64,000 nt of DNA, taken from assembly GCA_028583405.1 (NCBI GenBank), contig CM053256.1:3714424-3778423 (forward strand). Reading direction: 5' to 3'. Every line of letters begins with the position of its first letter. Positions within the stretch are counted from its first letter, which is position 1. The position numbers were made by a program, and so were the translations under genes. The notes under the pieces are model-generated. The model made no database searches, had not been told where the DNA came from, and saw only the letters and a program-made list of their open reading frames with translations. The DNA comes from Pogonophryne albipinna. Taxonomy: Eukaryota; Chordata; Actinopteri; Perciformes; Artedidraconidae. Below are positions 1 through 10,581 of this stretch, piece by piece.

Positions 1-930
1 ACATTAACCAACATCAAAAGGACTCTTTGCACACCTCTGAGTCATTATTACTTCAAAAGCTCCTTTCTCTCACTTTGTGAAATTAACCGTGACTTCCTCC
101 GCTTTCACCTGTATAATAGAAACACGACCCTGCTGATGTGATATTAGGCCGTAAATAGAAAAAGGCCACTGACATCGAATATCCCTGGATGTTTATCCGG
201 CAGCACACTGAAAGATCTCGCAATAGAGAGTCTCATTATCCTTTCCTGAATAAGCCACATGTCGTGTTTTTTCCTATTATTGTGTACAGTATGGCTATTC
301 AAACAAATGCCTTCTCTGTAGAAAACTATACATCCACATGTTGTGAAGGGAGAGACTCCTCTGACAGCAGGTCATCTCATTCGCATCAAATACATTTTTT
401 CCCTCCTTCTCATATTAAAGAGGCATCCGTGTAATAATAGCCGTGGGCATTGGATAACTAAATGTGATTTAATAACATATGATCAGACAGGCTTGCAGAG
501 ACCGCCACTCATATTGCAAAATGGACAGTTGTTTCCACGGAAACCATGTTTGTGGGTTTGTGGAGCGTTGGAGATAAATTGCAGCAGTATCTCCCTAATA
601 ATAATTTCTATTATCGGTGCCGGATGTTTATATTATCATGTAAATAAGGGGACGTGCCAGGCGACAGCAGGTAGGAGCTGAGGGCTGGTGAATAGAGGAG
701 ATCAAATGAAACAGTTGAGCAATCCTCACATGTGGGTGTGCCAAGAAACATACAGTGGAATAAGGTAAGCCACAATGACTTCTTTTTTTTATGGGGTTTC
801 TCTTCAGAAACTCAAAATAGGAAGCTTGTAGAGGCAGTGAGAAAATGTGTGAACTTACAAACCACCAACGCTGACAAGGAGGAAGTTGCTCAAATTGGCG
901 AGGAGTACAAAAAACCTCCCCTTGATTTGT
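1..930. other. 5' flank of the receptor gene, no gene seen
   Basis: AT-rich sequence upstream of the FFAR-like gene. Reading frames here are short, have no recognisable domain and no consistent splice sites, so no gene is called. A short (TA)n run lies just downstream at about 1050-1074. Confidence 0.5.
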
Positions 931-937
931 GACTGGA

Positions 938-1000
938 CTATAAGAGCTGAGCTTCTGTCACACATGTTCACTTTATTTGAGGAGCTCATCAGAAAAGGGT
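938..1000 (+). promoter_or_regulatory. candidate TATA box and 5' non-coding exon of the FFAR-like gene
   Basis: A TATA-like CTATAAGA lies at 938-945. About 55 bp further on is a strong donor (AAAGG then GTAAGA, GT at 999-1000). A plausible acceptor (CATTCCCCCC then AG, 1761-1772) sits 65 bp before the receptor start codon. Together they suggest a TATA promoter, a short untranslated first exon and a 5'UTR intron at 999-1772. An untranslated first exon before a single-exon coding region is common in GPCR genes. This is inference only; transcript data would decide it. Confidence 0.3.
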
Positions 1001-1837
1001 AAGAACTACTTTAACTAGCATTTTCTTACTATCATATAGTTATAATGTTATATATATATATATATATATATATATGTTAATGTGAATGAAAGCTTTTATA
1101 GATATTTGCTTCAGTCTTTTATTTGTATTTTCTTGTTTGAAGAGGCAGGCATTAGATACTGAAAATACTAATTTCCCCGCTGTAGTTAAGTCATTATGTT
1201 TCTGAGGGTCATCATTTTCACAACATGTTCAGTATTTGTGCACACACTCAAAACAGGGTTAGGACGTTAATGATAAATGCATCATTGTGCTGTATTTACG
1301 ACGAGGAGGAAGCAATAACACGGCATTATGGTTGTATAAAGAAACCATGAGCAGGACCAAAGCACTAACTCCTAATTAAGAGATAATTCAGCTCCGCAAT
1401 AAACTCTGAAGTACGGATATAGAAAATAATTAAGAGGTAATACAGGAAAAAAGGAATTAAAGTTTATCTTCATGTGGTCTCTCAGCTTGTTGGCTAAAAT
1501 TGTGTGTTATAAAAGTGTAGCAGTGCATACACCCAGTAGGTAGGAATATTGCGCTGTGCAGAGTGCTAATCTCTTTCCATTCTGTCTTATCAGCAGAGCT
1601 CAAAGCCCTCGAGGAAATGATGAGCGTTGGTTTATCGGTAGGGACAGGAAAACCACGCTGTCTCGCCGGGTTTGTTCCAGGCCACTGACCCAATAAGAAG
1701 CTTCGTCTCCTGCGGTTCTGACTGCCTGACAGATCAAACCTTGCTGTGCCGCAGTGTATTCATTCCCCCCAGGGTCAAGGACATAATGTGACACATCTCA
1801 ATCCCTGACTGCCTGACTGACACACACCGAGGCCACC

Positions 1838-2851
1838 ATGCAGGAGTGCCACACCGCACTGTGTCTGTCCGTCTACATTATCACCTTTGTGCTGGGCTTT
1901 CCGGCTAATCTCCTCGCCCTCTACACCTTCTCCAAGAAAGTGAGGAAGAAATCCACGCCGATCGACATCCTGCTCCTCAACCTGACAATCTCTGACCTCC
2001 TCTTCCTCCTCTTCCTGCCTTTCAAGATGCAGGAAGTGATGAACAACATGCTCTGGGACATGCCCTACCTGTTGTGTCCGCTGTCTGGCTTCGTCTTCTA
2101 CATGACCATTTACAACAGCACCTTCTTCCTCACTGCGGTCAGCGTGGAGCGCTACCTCGGCGTGGCTTTCCCCATCCAGCACACCCTGAAGCGCCGTCCC
2201 GTGTATGCCGTTGCCGCCAGCATCTTCTTCTGGATCTTCTCCTTCCTGAACCTGAGCATCGTGTTCGTCATGCCCTTTATCCGCTCTGACAACCCTCTGA
2301 ATACTACCGTAGGCCTCAATGACACTGCCGTTGATCAAGAGAGGAAGGAAGTGTGTTATGAGAACTTTACCGATGCCCAGCTGAGGGTCCTCCTGCCCGT
2401 GCGTCTGGAGCTCTGTGTGGTTTTGTTCTGCATCCCTTTCCTGATTTGCAGTTTCTGTTACATCACCTTCATCAGGATTTTGACCAAGCTGCAGCACATT
2501 GACCGCCGCCGGCGCCTCCGGGCCATCGGCATGGCTCTAGGAACAATGCTGGTGTTTGCTTTATGTTTCGGGCCCTATAACGTCTCGCATATTGTCGGTT
2601 ATATCACATGGAGAAGTCCGGACTGGAGGGACAAAGCGTTGCTGTGCTGCACCTTTAATGCTTGTCTAGACCCTCTTATTTTCTACTTCGCCTCTTCTGC
2701 TGTGAGAAAGAATGTTGGTAGTGTGATGGCAGGGGTTAGGAGTCGCCTAAACCGGTGCATGTCCTGTCACATGCTCAGGGCCTTGTGTGGGGGGATTAAC
2801 GAGACTGCAAAAGATAAGGAACACAAACAAGAAGAGATCAATGCAATCTAG
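1838..2851 (+). CDS. ffar2/3-like: free fatty acid receptor 2/3-like GPCR
   Basis: Intact 337-residue class A G-protein-coupled receptor in one coding exon, as in mammalian FFAR1-3. The start is in an excellent Kozak context (GCCACCATG). Seven hydrophobic segments are visible. ERY (104-106) is the DRY motif, DPLIFY (279-284) the NPxxY variant, and C80 and C173 are the expected TM3-ECL2 disulfide. Family signatures are clear: CPLSGF (80-85, FFAR3-like), ERYLGVAFPIQ (104-114, FFAR2-like), CYENFTD (173-179), LLPVRLELC (185-193) and FGPYNVSHIVGY (244-255). R189, H251 and R264 align with the carboxylate-binding residues known in human FFAR2 (R180, H242, R255). The aligned position of H140 is N138. 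Expected role: plasma-membrane sensor of short-chain carboxylates, signalling through Gi/Gq. Because motifs of both FFAR2 and FFAR3 are mixed, I treat it as a co-orthologue, probably one of the lineage-expanded teleost copies. Confidence 0.93.
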   Translation: MQECHTALCLSVYIITFVLGFPANLLALYTFSKKVRKKSTPIDILLLNLTISDLLFLLFLPFKMQEVMNNMLWDMPYLLCPLSGFVFYMTIYNSTFFLTAVSVERYLGVAFPIQHTLKRRPVYAVAASIFFWIFSFLNLSIVFVMPFIRSDNPLNTTVGLNDTAVDQERKEVCYENFTDAQLRVLLPVRLELCVVLFCIPFLICSFCYITFIRILTKLQHIDRRRRLRAIGMALGTMLVFALCFGPYNVSHIVGYITWRSPDWRDKALLCCTFNACLDPLIFYFASSAVRKNVGSVMAGVRSRLNRCMSCHMLRALCGGINETAKDKEHKQEEINAI

Positions 2852-3660
2852 GCTGACTGAGAGAAAGCTGTGAGCAGCTGCCTTCGCTATGTTCTTTCTT
2901 CATCCCTGGAAGCAGGGAATCAATGCCATGTTTATGTTTTTACATGTGTGGGGATGGCCTGGCATACTGTATGTATACAGTGCAGCATGTCCCTCTTTGA
3001 TTCTGTGATCAACTTCCCTCTGAGAAACGAGACCAAAGAGAAAAGCTTCGGTCTGTCGGAGCAGACCACAGCAGTTTGTATGCACTGTGATAAGAATAGC
3101 CAGACCACTTTGAACTGCCATATTTTAAAGGAAAAACTGTTCTTACAGAGCAGCAGGATTTCATAAAGATCTCCCTCCACGCAGTCGGTGTTGCCGAGTG
3201 CTCCGCCAACAAAGTGAATATCTTAGCAACAGTTGTAGACGTCACCTCTTAGCAATAATAGATAAAGCTTTCCTAATAGCTTTAACCATGGACAGGATAT
3301 TTCTTCTTTTTGTTACAACATGTTCATTATGTAAAAAAGGAGGAGAGACCGGGATTTGTGCAGCTTTACAAAAACACATGCAGCTATAATGTTGTTTGCT
3401 TTTTATGTGAACATATAATTCTGTGTTTTGCCTTACATGGGAGACCATTGTCATGCGGATTTTAGTTTACAAATCTATATTTATATTGGATTTGATTATA
3501 TGGTCATGTTTAAACCATACGTGGTACTAAAGAAGCATATTTGTATGAAATGCTGTATGAATGTATGAAATCTGAAAGCTGTATGACGGGGGATGTTATT
3601 GCAAAAGAGAAAACACAGAAATGCTATTTGCATACAGAAATTGAATAAACATATATTTTG
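2852..3660 (+). other. 3'UTR of the FFAR-like gene with poly(A) signal
   Basis: The sequence after the stop codon has no coding signal. A canonical AATAAA lies at 3644-3649, about 795 bp past the stop, so the 3'UTR probably ends near 3665. This gene converges with the - strand Ig receptor gene, whose likely poly(A) signal is at 4557-4562. Confidence 0.6.
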
Positions 3661-4556
3661 CATAATGTGTGACTCATAGACTATTTTCTAAATGCAGCAG
3701 TCAGATTAGAGATGATACACGTAATGTGACGTCATAAGGACGAATGATAGATTTACTATTTCCATAAACAAATCATGTAATCATATTTTTTGGATGAGTG
3801 AGCGATGCATTTTAACCACTCATCTTTATATCCACTGCATAACATGACTTTAGATGTGATCAACTTATCAGCCATGTATGTCAAATGCACACCTTTTTCA
3901 TATATAATAATATTCATAAAAACAGTAAAATAAATGAGGATAGCTTGTGAGCAACAGCACGTTTTATTGAACAGAAAAAAAGGTTATTTGACACCAAATC
4001 ACTTTAATCTAAATCTGGTTACACTGTAGATACAGGTCATTATTACTAGCAGTATTCGGTGCTTTTTGCAGTGTGCGTAGGTCTTAAATGTTCCCAAAAC
4101 ACGTGAATCAAGATCTCACCCCACACACTGCGCACGTAAACAATGCTATCACTCAAGCAAGCACTAGCATGGCCTGTAATCCTGTTTAGTGAGGATTAGG
4201 TCTGCGTGGAGGCTGAGCTGATCACTGTATCTGTTTGACAGGTGGATCATGCATGAAGCATCCATTCTGACACACAGACCAGAATGAATGGTTTAAGATG
4301 TGCGAACTACCAGCCACTGGCACAATGAGCAGATTAAAAAAAAAAACACCCAAGTCAGCACACCGTGGCGATGAAGAGTTGTAGATATAAACCGCTTTGA
4401 TGTGAAAGAAATCAGCATTGCATCAACATTTAGACGATATATGGTAGGCTAGAACAGTGTACAGCAAGAGGTTTAGGAACGGGACAAACTTTAAGGGGAT
4501 TTAACACATTTACTCAGAATTAACCTTTGAGTTAATTCTCATTTTTCAGTGATTAC
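3661..4556. other. intergenic gap between two convergent genes
   Basis: About 0.9 kb between the two predicted 3' ends. A second - strand AATAAA (plus-strand TTTATT near 3962) could serve a longer transcript of the Ig receptor. I see no ORF, RNA gene or clear repeat here. Confidence 0.4.
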
Positions 4557-4562
4557 TTTATT
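4557..4562 (-). terminator. poly(A) signal of the VJ-C1 receptor gene
   Basis: Plus-strand TTTATT reads AATAAA on the - strand. It lies about 400 bp past the proposed stop codon at 4959, on the far side of the (TG)n microsatellite, which would place that repeat in the 3'UTR. Confidence 0.45.
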
Positions 4563-4783
4563 TGCGTGACGCTGTTTGTCAAAGGTTGGTCTGCCGAGAT
4601 GAGCTGCACGGAACAACCAGCGTCCCTTTTTTGTTTTCCAATTTCAGTTTGTATTTCCTGGAAGACAATAATTGGTTACTGAGTCAGTGTTGACTTTACC
4701 TGACAATGTGTGATAGGTTACGGAGGACAAGGCAATAAGAAAAAAACAGCCCTGTGCTGTGTGTTTAAAGTATGCATGCATGC

Positions 4784-4903
<120 letters not shown>

Positions 4904-4958
4904 ATGATGGTGTTTGTCAAAGGTCTCTACCTTATACTGTACTCTCACATAGTGGACA

Positions 4959-4990
4959 TCATTTTGCCTGCACTCTGCAATGTTTGACCG
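4959..4990 (-). CDS. VJ-C1 receptor exon 5: short cytoplasmic tail
   Basis: The acceptor TTTCTCTAAACAG is preceded by a good pyrimidine tract. In the required frame it adds AVKHCRVQAK and then TGA (4959-4961), and it makes the whole model a multiple of three. There is no tyrosine motif in this frame. Another frame of the same exon reads VHYVRV, an ITIM-like string, but the phase of exon 4 excludes it. This is the weakest exon of the model. Confidence 0.42.
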
Positions 4991-7900
4991 CTGTTTAGAG
5001 AAAGACAACATCAATGAAATATAGTCTCTTAATGACTTCCTGTTGTTCTTGCTAAGAGCTTTAACAACATTTACCTTCCAATAAAAAGATGGCGGTCACA
5101 GCAGAGAGGAAACACATCTTGAAAATGTTCAAGTGTCCAATCAGCTCATTGGGGGAGGCATCTGGAGAGAAAGAAAAGGACCAACACTGATTAGCACCGA
5201 CTTATCATGTTTTCGAGCACAACAGAATTAAATCAGGAAGGTTGAACTTGCTTTGCTTGATGGACACTCGCCTCCTCGCTGGGAGGAGAGGTGTTTAAAC
5301 ATTGATTAGGAAAATCATTAATTTGTTCAAGTATGCAGTATTGCAGCAATCTGTTGCCTTGGAGTGATCGATGTCTGACCCACATTAACAGTCATGTAGG
5401 GCAAACGCAGAACAAGCGACTTTTGGTATGTGAGGCCTGTCATGCTTGAAACCTGTGTACAGACTGCGTTATTTGAAAGGAAGTTGCATTTCGACTAGCA
5501 AAGTTGGGCTGGGTTTCTCAGAAGTAAAAGCCCTGCTTAATTTCTACAAGTTCAGTTTATTTGCAGATGGAGTATTTGTCAGAAAATCAAAGGTACAAAC
5601 TTACAGTATGTACATGAAGATATTTAAGGCTGCTATTATCATTATTTTTAAATTGATAAACCCATTGAGAACAATCAAACATATTTTCAGTTTCTTTCAG
5701 CTCTATTATTTCCATTCACAGAACAGAATTTGTTTTGCAGCTAAACTCTGATAAACCACACATTATTGTATTTTCTGATGCTTTGTTTTCCCCTTTGTCT
5801 GTTTGTTTGCTGGATTTCTATTGCTTTTTGTGTCAAAAAAGTGTACAATGTTACTTCTGAAATAAAAAGGCAATAGAAAGTAAACTCTGATATACTAACT
5901 GCATAAACCTGTCCAGCACCAAACAGCAGCAAGGCAAAATGTGCAACTACAGTGAACATGGTTTAGCAAAGAAACAAAGAAAGGGTCAGATACTCAAATA
6001 CTTTCCTCAGGAGATGGTGAAGACCATCTCCTGATGGAGCATGCGCAAACAGGCTACCTTTTTTTTTTAACATGAGTGTGTGCGGGACGATTTCCCTTGG
6101 ATTCTATTGGCTCTAACGGTCAGAAAGAGATGTCACATGTCAAAATCGAACAAGGGGGGCCAGAGATATGGAAAATCCACCCAAATGGCCCCAGAAGAGT
6201 TTTTTTTTGCTAAATCTGTCTAAAAAGGTCAAATATCACTTGTTTTGCATCAATCTTGATACAGGCTACTTATTATATGTTGTACTTTGGATTCCTAAAG
6301 CGTTTAGTCTACTAACCCATCATCCAAGGTTAGTTACTATAAGTACAAAATATCTTTTGGACGGACACTATAATTTACAGTTTTTTACCATGTTCAATCT
6401 GAATTGTCTTTAAAATAAAAAACGTCTATATTGATTCTGACTTTTCCACATCCAACTCACAGGGTTATCATTACTTTGAGAAAAAAGATTATTAATTTAA
6501 CCCTTTTAGAAGGGAAGATAATGGTCATTTGTTCTGGGAATGTCATTTTTGAGCCTGAAACCTGAAAAACAGGCTTGGGGCCTAACAGGGTAGTAACATT
6601 TCTCAGGTGGCCACAAACAATACTAATTCTGCGTATATTATCTACTATTACTATTAAATAACTGTTGTTATCAACTTTTTGATAGTGTACAAATTCAGTT
6701 TTGTAATTTTTTGTAAAATATTTGTAATTTCCTTTTAGAGAAATATTGCTGCAGGCTAACGGCTAAAGGTTATACTTTGTATATACCTAATAATGATGCC
6801 TTCAGCAGTTTTATCAGTCCATTTTCAGATTCTGAGTCAATTCAGTAACTATTAGGGATGTAACGATATATCGAATATCTTAAACATTTCTTTAAAATAT
6901 ATATATTTTTTTAATAAATTTTTTTTTAAAACCTTTATTTAGCCAGATCAGATGGTCCCATTGAGATCATTGATCTCTTTTTCAAGGGAGACCTGTCCAA
7001 CATGGCAGCAAGTAGGTTACAACATGAACATAAAACAACAGATAACACAAAATGACTGGCTACATGTTCATACCTAGAGACATTGACAAGTACCAACAGT
7101 ATATTTATATCTCGCCCTGTCAATAAGCCTCACCTTCTTGGCAAAAACTGTATTGTTTTTGAAGTGGTGGAGAGACAATGCACTGCTGTTACCCATGGCC
7201 AAAGCATATCTCTCTGTCCCAGCAACATCAGTACCAAGCAAGAGAGTTTTTTCCACAGCAGGGGATTTTGTAAACGCCCAAACATCCAAGCTTCTACCTG
7301 GAAATGTGGACATGCTCATATTCCTAAAAGATAACCTTGATGATGCTGAGTGAGTGAGTTAGAGTTGAGTTACTTGAAAAACTAAAGTGAAACTTGATTT
7401 ATTCTATTGCAGGGTCTGATTATTATATTATTGACACTTTAAAATACTACTATCCTACTAAAATGCTGTACAAATCAGATTTATTATTTAATAAAGAAAA
7501 AAAAATTCAAGTAAAAAAAAAAAAAACGCGATATTATCGTACCGTGAGTTTTTGGTATCGTTACATCCCTAGTAACTATATGCGTTTCTTTCTCCAAAAA
7601 AAAGAAATGACAACTGCTCTACATTTTCTACAGTACAGCAGTGATTTGTAATATTTAGAGAAATCTGTCAAACTGAACTCACAGAAAATAAATATGATCT
7701 CTAAAGCGATAGTCCTGTATTATATAAGCTATGCAAACTACATTCTCCTGTATAGCATGTTTGGAAATGAATCAGTTCTTTAATTTACCCCAAGTGAAAG
7801 AGGTGGTCAAAGCCGCGGTCCTTGCAGGGTGGTCCTGCACGCTACATGTGAAGGTGATCCCTGTTTCCAAGGACTCCTTCTGTGGGAGGAGGAACACGCT

Positions 7901-10581
7901 GAAGAGATACGCTTCCCGGCTGTGGTTGTCCGTCACCTGGAAACACTTTGGGTTCCCCAACCGGTCTGAAGACAGCACGGCTCCATCAGTCAGGTGTTCA
8001 GACAGCTCAGCATGAGGGTGGGGCGCTGGGAGGGTGCAGTTGGTGAGTGGTAGGTGATCAATAATGACTCCTGCACTCTGGTACGTCCAGGTGAGGGTCA
8101 GCTCGCTTGGGTGGAAGCCCCCAGTGAGACAGAAGAGAGCCCACTGACCAGTGTGAGGGTCTGTGGGACTCTGGAGGTAAATCTGGGGCGCAGACGGTGG
8201 TGCTAGCAGGAAAAAGAACAGGTAAGAAACCAAGTAAACACATCAGATGAGATAATTCAGAATGTAAATTTAGGTCAATGAAGCAGGCATTAGAGTAAAA
8301 TAGGACAGAATTATGGAAAGAGAAAATGAAGTAGTAATGTATTAGTTATCATGCAGCCATTTATTTTAAAACAAGGACAAATTAAGCAGAAATAGCTTTA
8401 TTTATACATAAATTATGTTTGCATGGTGAACAATGTGCACATTGATAAAGTCTTCTGAGACATAAAGAAAAACTTTTTTAAATAGTACTTACAGAACACA
8501 AATGAAAAATTAACTATATGATAAATATCTCCACTTCTATTTGCACTCTTACTATTTGCGCTGTACATCATTCTTGGTAAATATAGTCATTAAAAAAAAC
8601 CTGCAACAAAAACGAATGAACAGGACTAAAATGGGTAAACAAATGAAATATCAATTGTAATTTGATGAAGGCAACATTGCATCCAGAGAAAAACAAAGGG
8701 AAGCTTTCTGCATGAAAGATTTCCACATAATAATTTGGCCATCCCTCCCTGCCTTGTTTTCTGGTGAGTTTCAATTCCCTGGGCTAGATCGATACAAGGC
8801 ACTGCACATGGTGCCGGGGTGATTATTTCTAGATCTGTCATGAAACCGCTGAGGCAAAAAGATGAACTCTGAGGGAATTTCCCATGACTTGAATTTGTAT
8901 AGATTGAGCCCGGCCATTTCTGTTACGGTGAAGCATGGTCTAAACCACATGTGTCAAACTCAAGGCCCGGGGGCCAAATCCGGCCCGTGGTGGATTTAAT
9001 TTCGGCCCACAGGATAATTTCTATTTACTATTAGATCTGGCCCGCCGGTATATTGCACGCATCCAAGATGAGATGCCAAGTATGGCTTAGTGTGCATCGC
9101 AGAGCTGCGAACTGAGTTTCAATGGATGTTTCCTTCTGCACTTTTGTTTCTTGCGACAACAGGGCATGTTTGGTTTTTTCTTTGAGGGAAATTGTTTTTT
9201 TTAAGCTGTTGTTGGCCTGTAGAAAAATGTAATCATAAGCAATGACTCTGATTATTTAATGTTTAATGTTGTTTTTATAGGCAATCATTTAAGCTTTGTT
9301 AGTTCCAGGTTTAATATGTGCAATAAGTTAATTTCAATAAGTTTTGCAATAAACATTGAACCAGTCCGGCCCTCAACTAGTGCCGATTTTTATATTTTGG
9401 CCCACTGTGTATTTGAGTTTGACACCCCTGGTCTAAACAGACGCTTGTATGGAGCCTCAAGCCTCACAAAAGACCCCAAATGAGACATAATTAGCAGCAT
9501 TGCAACATCACACATGCACAGCAACTCTGATGAAGTTCTGCAATGATGAATTGGTTTCTTACCTAACACAACCAGCTCGGTCCCGTTGCCCCACTCTGGG
9601 TCTTTCTGCAGGACGTTGACCTCGCAGTAATACCACCCAGAATCCTCCAGTGTTACCTCAGCGATCAGCAGGGAGGAAGTTTGATTCTTCTCCACAACGA
9701 ACTGCCTGGATGACTTTGGGATGAGCTGCTTTTCCGACTTCATTTTGAACCACTGAACCCCATACTTCAGGGATTCAACTTTGAAATGACAGGAGAGGGT
9801 TGCCGTTTCACCCCGCATCACACTGAGAGAGGGGGGTTGCTGTCTCACCCGCAGTCCCTCTGGGGTAGCTGTCAGGGCTAAAGACAGACCCATTAATACA
9901 ACATGTCATACAAGGAACTTTTAGAAAGTGCAGAGCAGACCCGCAGGTCAACTACAAATACTTTAAATGTGCGTTTAGTATTCCAGAGTGACAACTGGGA
10001 CGGAGAACAGACAGAAAACTCTGAAGCACACAATTGAATTTCCCTTTACCATAATGCTCAAAACACTTATTGAATGGCTCCTAATGCGATAAACAGCACC
10101 TAACGACAAAAGCTGATTTCTTTTCAAACAAAGACGAATGCAGACACTCTGGAGTACAACAGATTTCAACGGCATTGCAGTTTCTTTTTGATTGTGGCAC
10201 TTGTCTGGCTATGGGTGACGAAGTGATTATTAAGTGCGATGATGAAATACTGCAGATATGATAAGCAAAACACTCAGGAACTCACAGTGGAGCAGAGACG
10301 ACAAAAAAGATCATCAAACTAAAAGGTTAAGGTCTAAAAAGAAGGTTGTATAACTAAATCTTGTACTTCAATTAATTGGAGCAGAAGCCTGCCTTTGGCA
10401 CCAATTCAATCATTGTTATAGACTTATATTTCACTTCAAATGTCATTTAAAACTTTTCAAATGGATACCTAAAGAAACGAACCTAGAAAGCCAACACGTT
10501 TTGTAACATGCCTGATTCACACTGACCTGGTTTTTGGCCTGCCCACAAAAGCAGCACACACAGGTGAGTTAGTTTTGCCAT
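4959..10581 (-). CDS. VJ-C1 immunoglobulin-superfamily receptor (five-exon model)
   Basis: Gene model from splice sites: 10527-10581, 9563-9877, 7789-8202, 5075-5161, 4959-4990. All introns are phase 1, as usual for Ig-domain genes. The exons total 903 nt, giving 300 residues plus stop. The order is a signal peptide (residues 1 to about 18), a V domain with a J-like G-N-G-T strand, a C1 domain, a stalk and transmembrane helix with one lysine, and a tail of about ten residues. The layout resembles SIRP, NKp30 (NCR3) and fish NITR proteins. Those families differ: SIRPs usually have V-C1-C1, NCR3 has only V, and NITRs lack C1. The lysine and short tail suggest an activating receptor that pairs with an ITAM adaptor; that is inference. 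Two introns carry hAT elements. I do not recognise a named orthologue. Confidence 0.7.
5075..5161 (-). CDS. VJ-C1 receptor exon 4: stalk and transmembrane helix
   Basis: An 87-nt exon, phase 1 at both ends: acceptor TTTCTCTCCAG, donor GGAAG/GTAAAT. In frame with the C1 exon it reads a short stalk (DASPNELIGHLN) and then IFKMCFLSAVTAIFLLEG, a hydrophobic helix with one lysine near its outer end. A basic residue there is the arrangement NCR3 and TCR alpha use to bind CD3-zeta or Fc-receptor gamma. Frame, phase and hydropathy all agree, but the exon is short. Confidence 0.6.
6853..7571 (+). mobile_element. internally deleted hAT transposon (ZBED-like) with 8-bp TSD
   Basis: The termini are inverted: TAGGGATGTAACGATA at the left, TATCGTTACATCCCTA at the right. 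Perfect 8-bp target-site duplications GTAACTAT flank it at 6845-6852 and 7572-7579. The interior keeps only the end of the transposase gene. Confidence 0.9.
7138..7353 (+). pseudogene. hAT transposase C-terminal dimerisation domain remnant
   Basis: About 70 residues with the hAT C-terminal signature: WWRDN, then YLSVPATSVPSKRVFSTAGD, then NVDMLIFLKDNL and a stop. This matches the ZBED1-type hATC domain. The N-terminal zinc finger and the RNase-H catalytic core are gone, so it is non-autonomous. Confidence 0.85.
7789..8202 (-). CDS. VJ-C1 receptor exon 3: Ig C1 domain
   Basis: A 414-nt exon between acceptor TTCCTGCTAG and donor TTGGG/GTAAAT, phase 1. C1 hallmarks are WALFCLTGGFHPSELTLTW (first Cys, F-x-P, core Trp) and TFTCSVQDHP (a C-x-V-x-x-H form of the MHC/TCR/SIRP-type C1 strand F). 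Extra cysteines occur in NCTLP and PKCFQV. At about 137 residues it is longer than a normal C1 exon; the extra lies in a loop after strand C. Confidence 0.82.
8203..9562 (-). other. intron 2 of the VJ-C1 receptor gene
   Basis: Intron between the V and C1 exons. It holds a hAT MITE at 8946-9430; otherwise nothing recognised. Confidence 0.6.
8946..9430. mobile_element. non-autonomous hAT element (485 bp) with 8-bp TSD
   Basis: The left end CACATGTGTCAAACTC and the right end GAGTTTGACACCCCTG are imperfect inverted repeats of the CAGGGGTGTCAAACTC class. Perfect TSDs GTCTAAAC lie at 8938-8945 and 9431-9438. The subterminal CGGCCC/GGCCCG-rich sequence is typical of this hAT family. No transposase frame. 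Confidence 0.9.
9563..9877 (-). CDS. VJ-C1 receptor exon 2: Ig V domain
   Basis: A 315-nt exon between acceptor TGTCTTTAG and donor TTAG/GTAAGAA, phase 1 at both ends. It shows the full V-set signature: GETATLSCHF (first Cys), VQWFK (core Trp), then LEDSGWYYCEV (D-x-G-x-Y-x-C). It ends in WGNGTELVVLG, a germline-encoded J-like G strand. N-glycosylation sequons NQT and NGT are present. Unrearranged VJ-type domains are known from SIRPs, NCR3 and NITRs. Confidence 0.85.
9878..10526 (-). other. intron 1 of the VJ-C1 receptor gene
   Basis: About 650 bp between the signal-peptide exon and the V exon. No repeats or ORFs of note. Confidence 0.6.
10527..10581 (-). CDS. VJ-C1 receptor exon 1: signal peptide
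   Basis: ATG at 10579-10581 in good context (A at -3, G at +4). It is followed by MAKLTHLCVLLLWAGQKP, a typical short signal peptide with an LCVLLLW core. The donor is CCAG then GTCAGT, phase 1, which matches the acceptor of the V exon. Confidence 0.72.

Larger units (their letters stand above)
5162..7788 (-). other. intron 3 of the VJ-C1 receptor gene
   Basis: Contains a hAT element (6853-7571) and a perfect 12-bp hairpin with a GAAG loop at 6007-6034. A hydrophobic - strand frame near 5900-5960 looks like a signal peptide but has no partner exons. Nothing else is recognised. Confidence 0.5.

Noticed and set aside
1775..2497. 240-codon open frame on the - strand
   Set aside because: It is the antisense of the FFAR-like receptor; its glutamate/histidine-rich composition mirrors the hydrophobic codons of the real gene.
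5741..5959. Hydrophobic - strand frame resembling a signal peptide
   Set aside because: It lies in an intron of the Ig receptor, has no V-type exon following in phase, and runs on into AT-rich sequence. It could be a dead duplicate of the signal exon, but nothing supports that.
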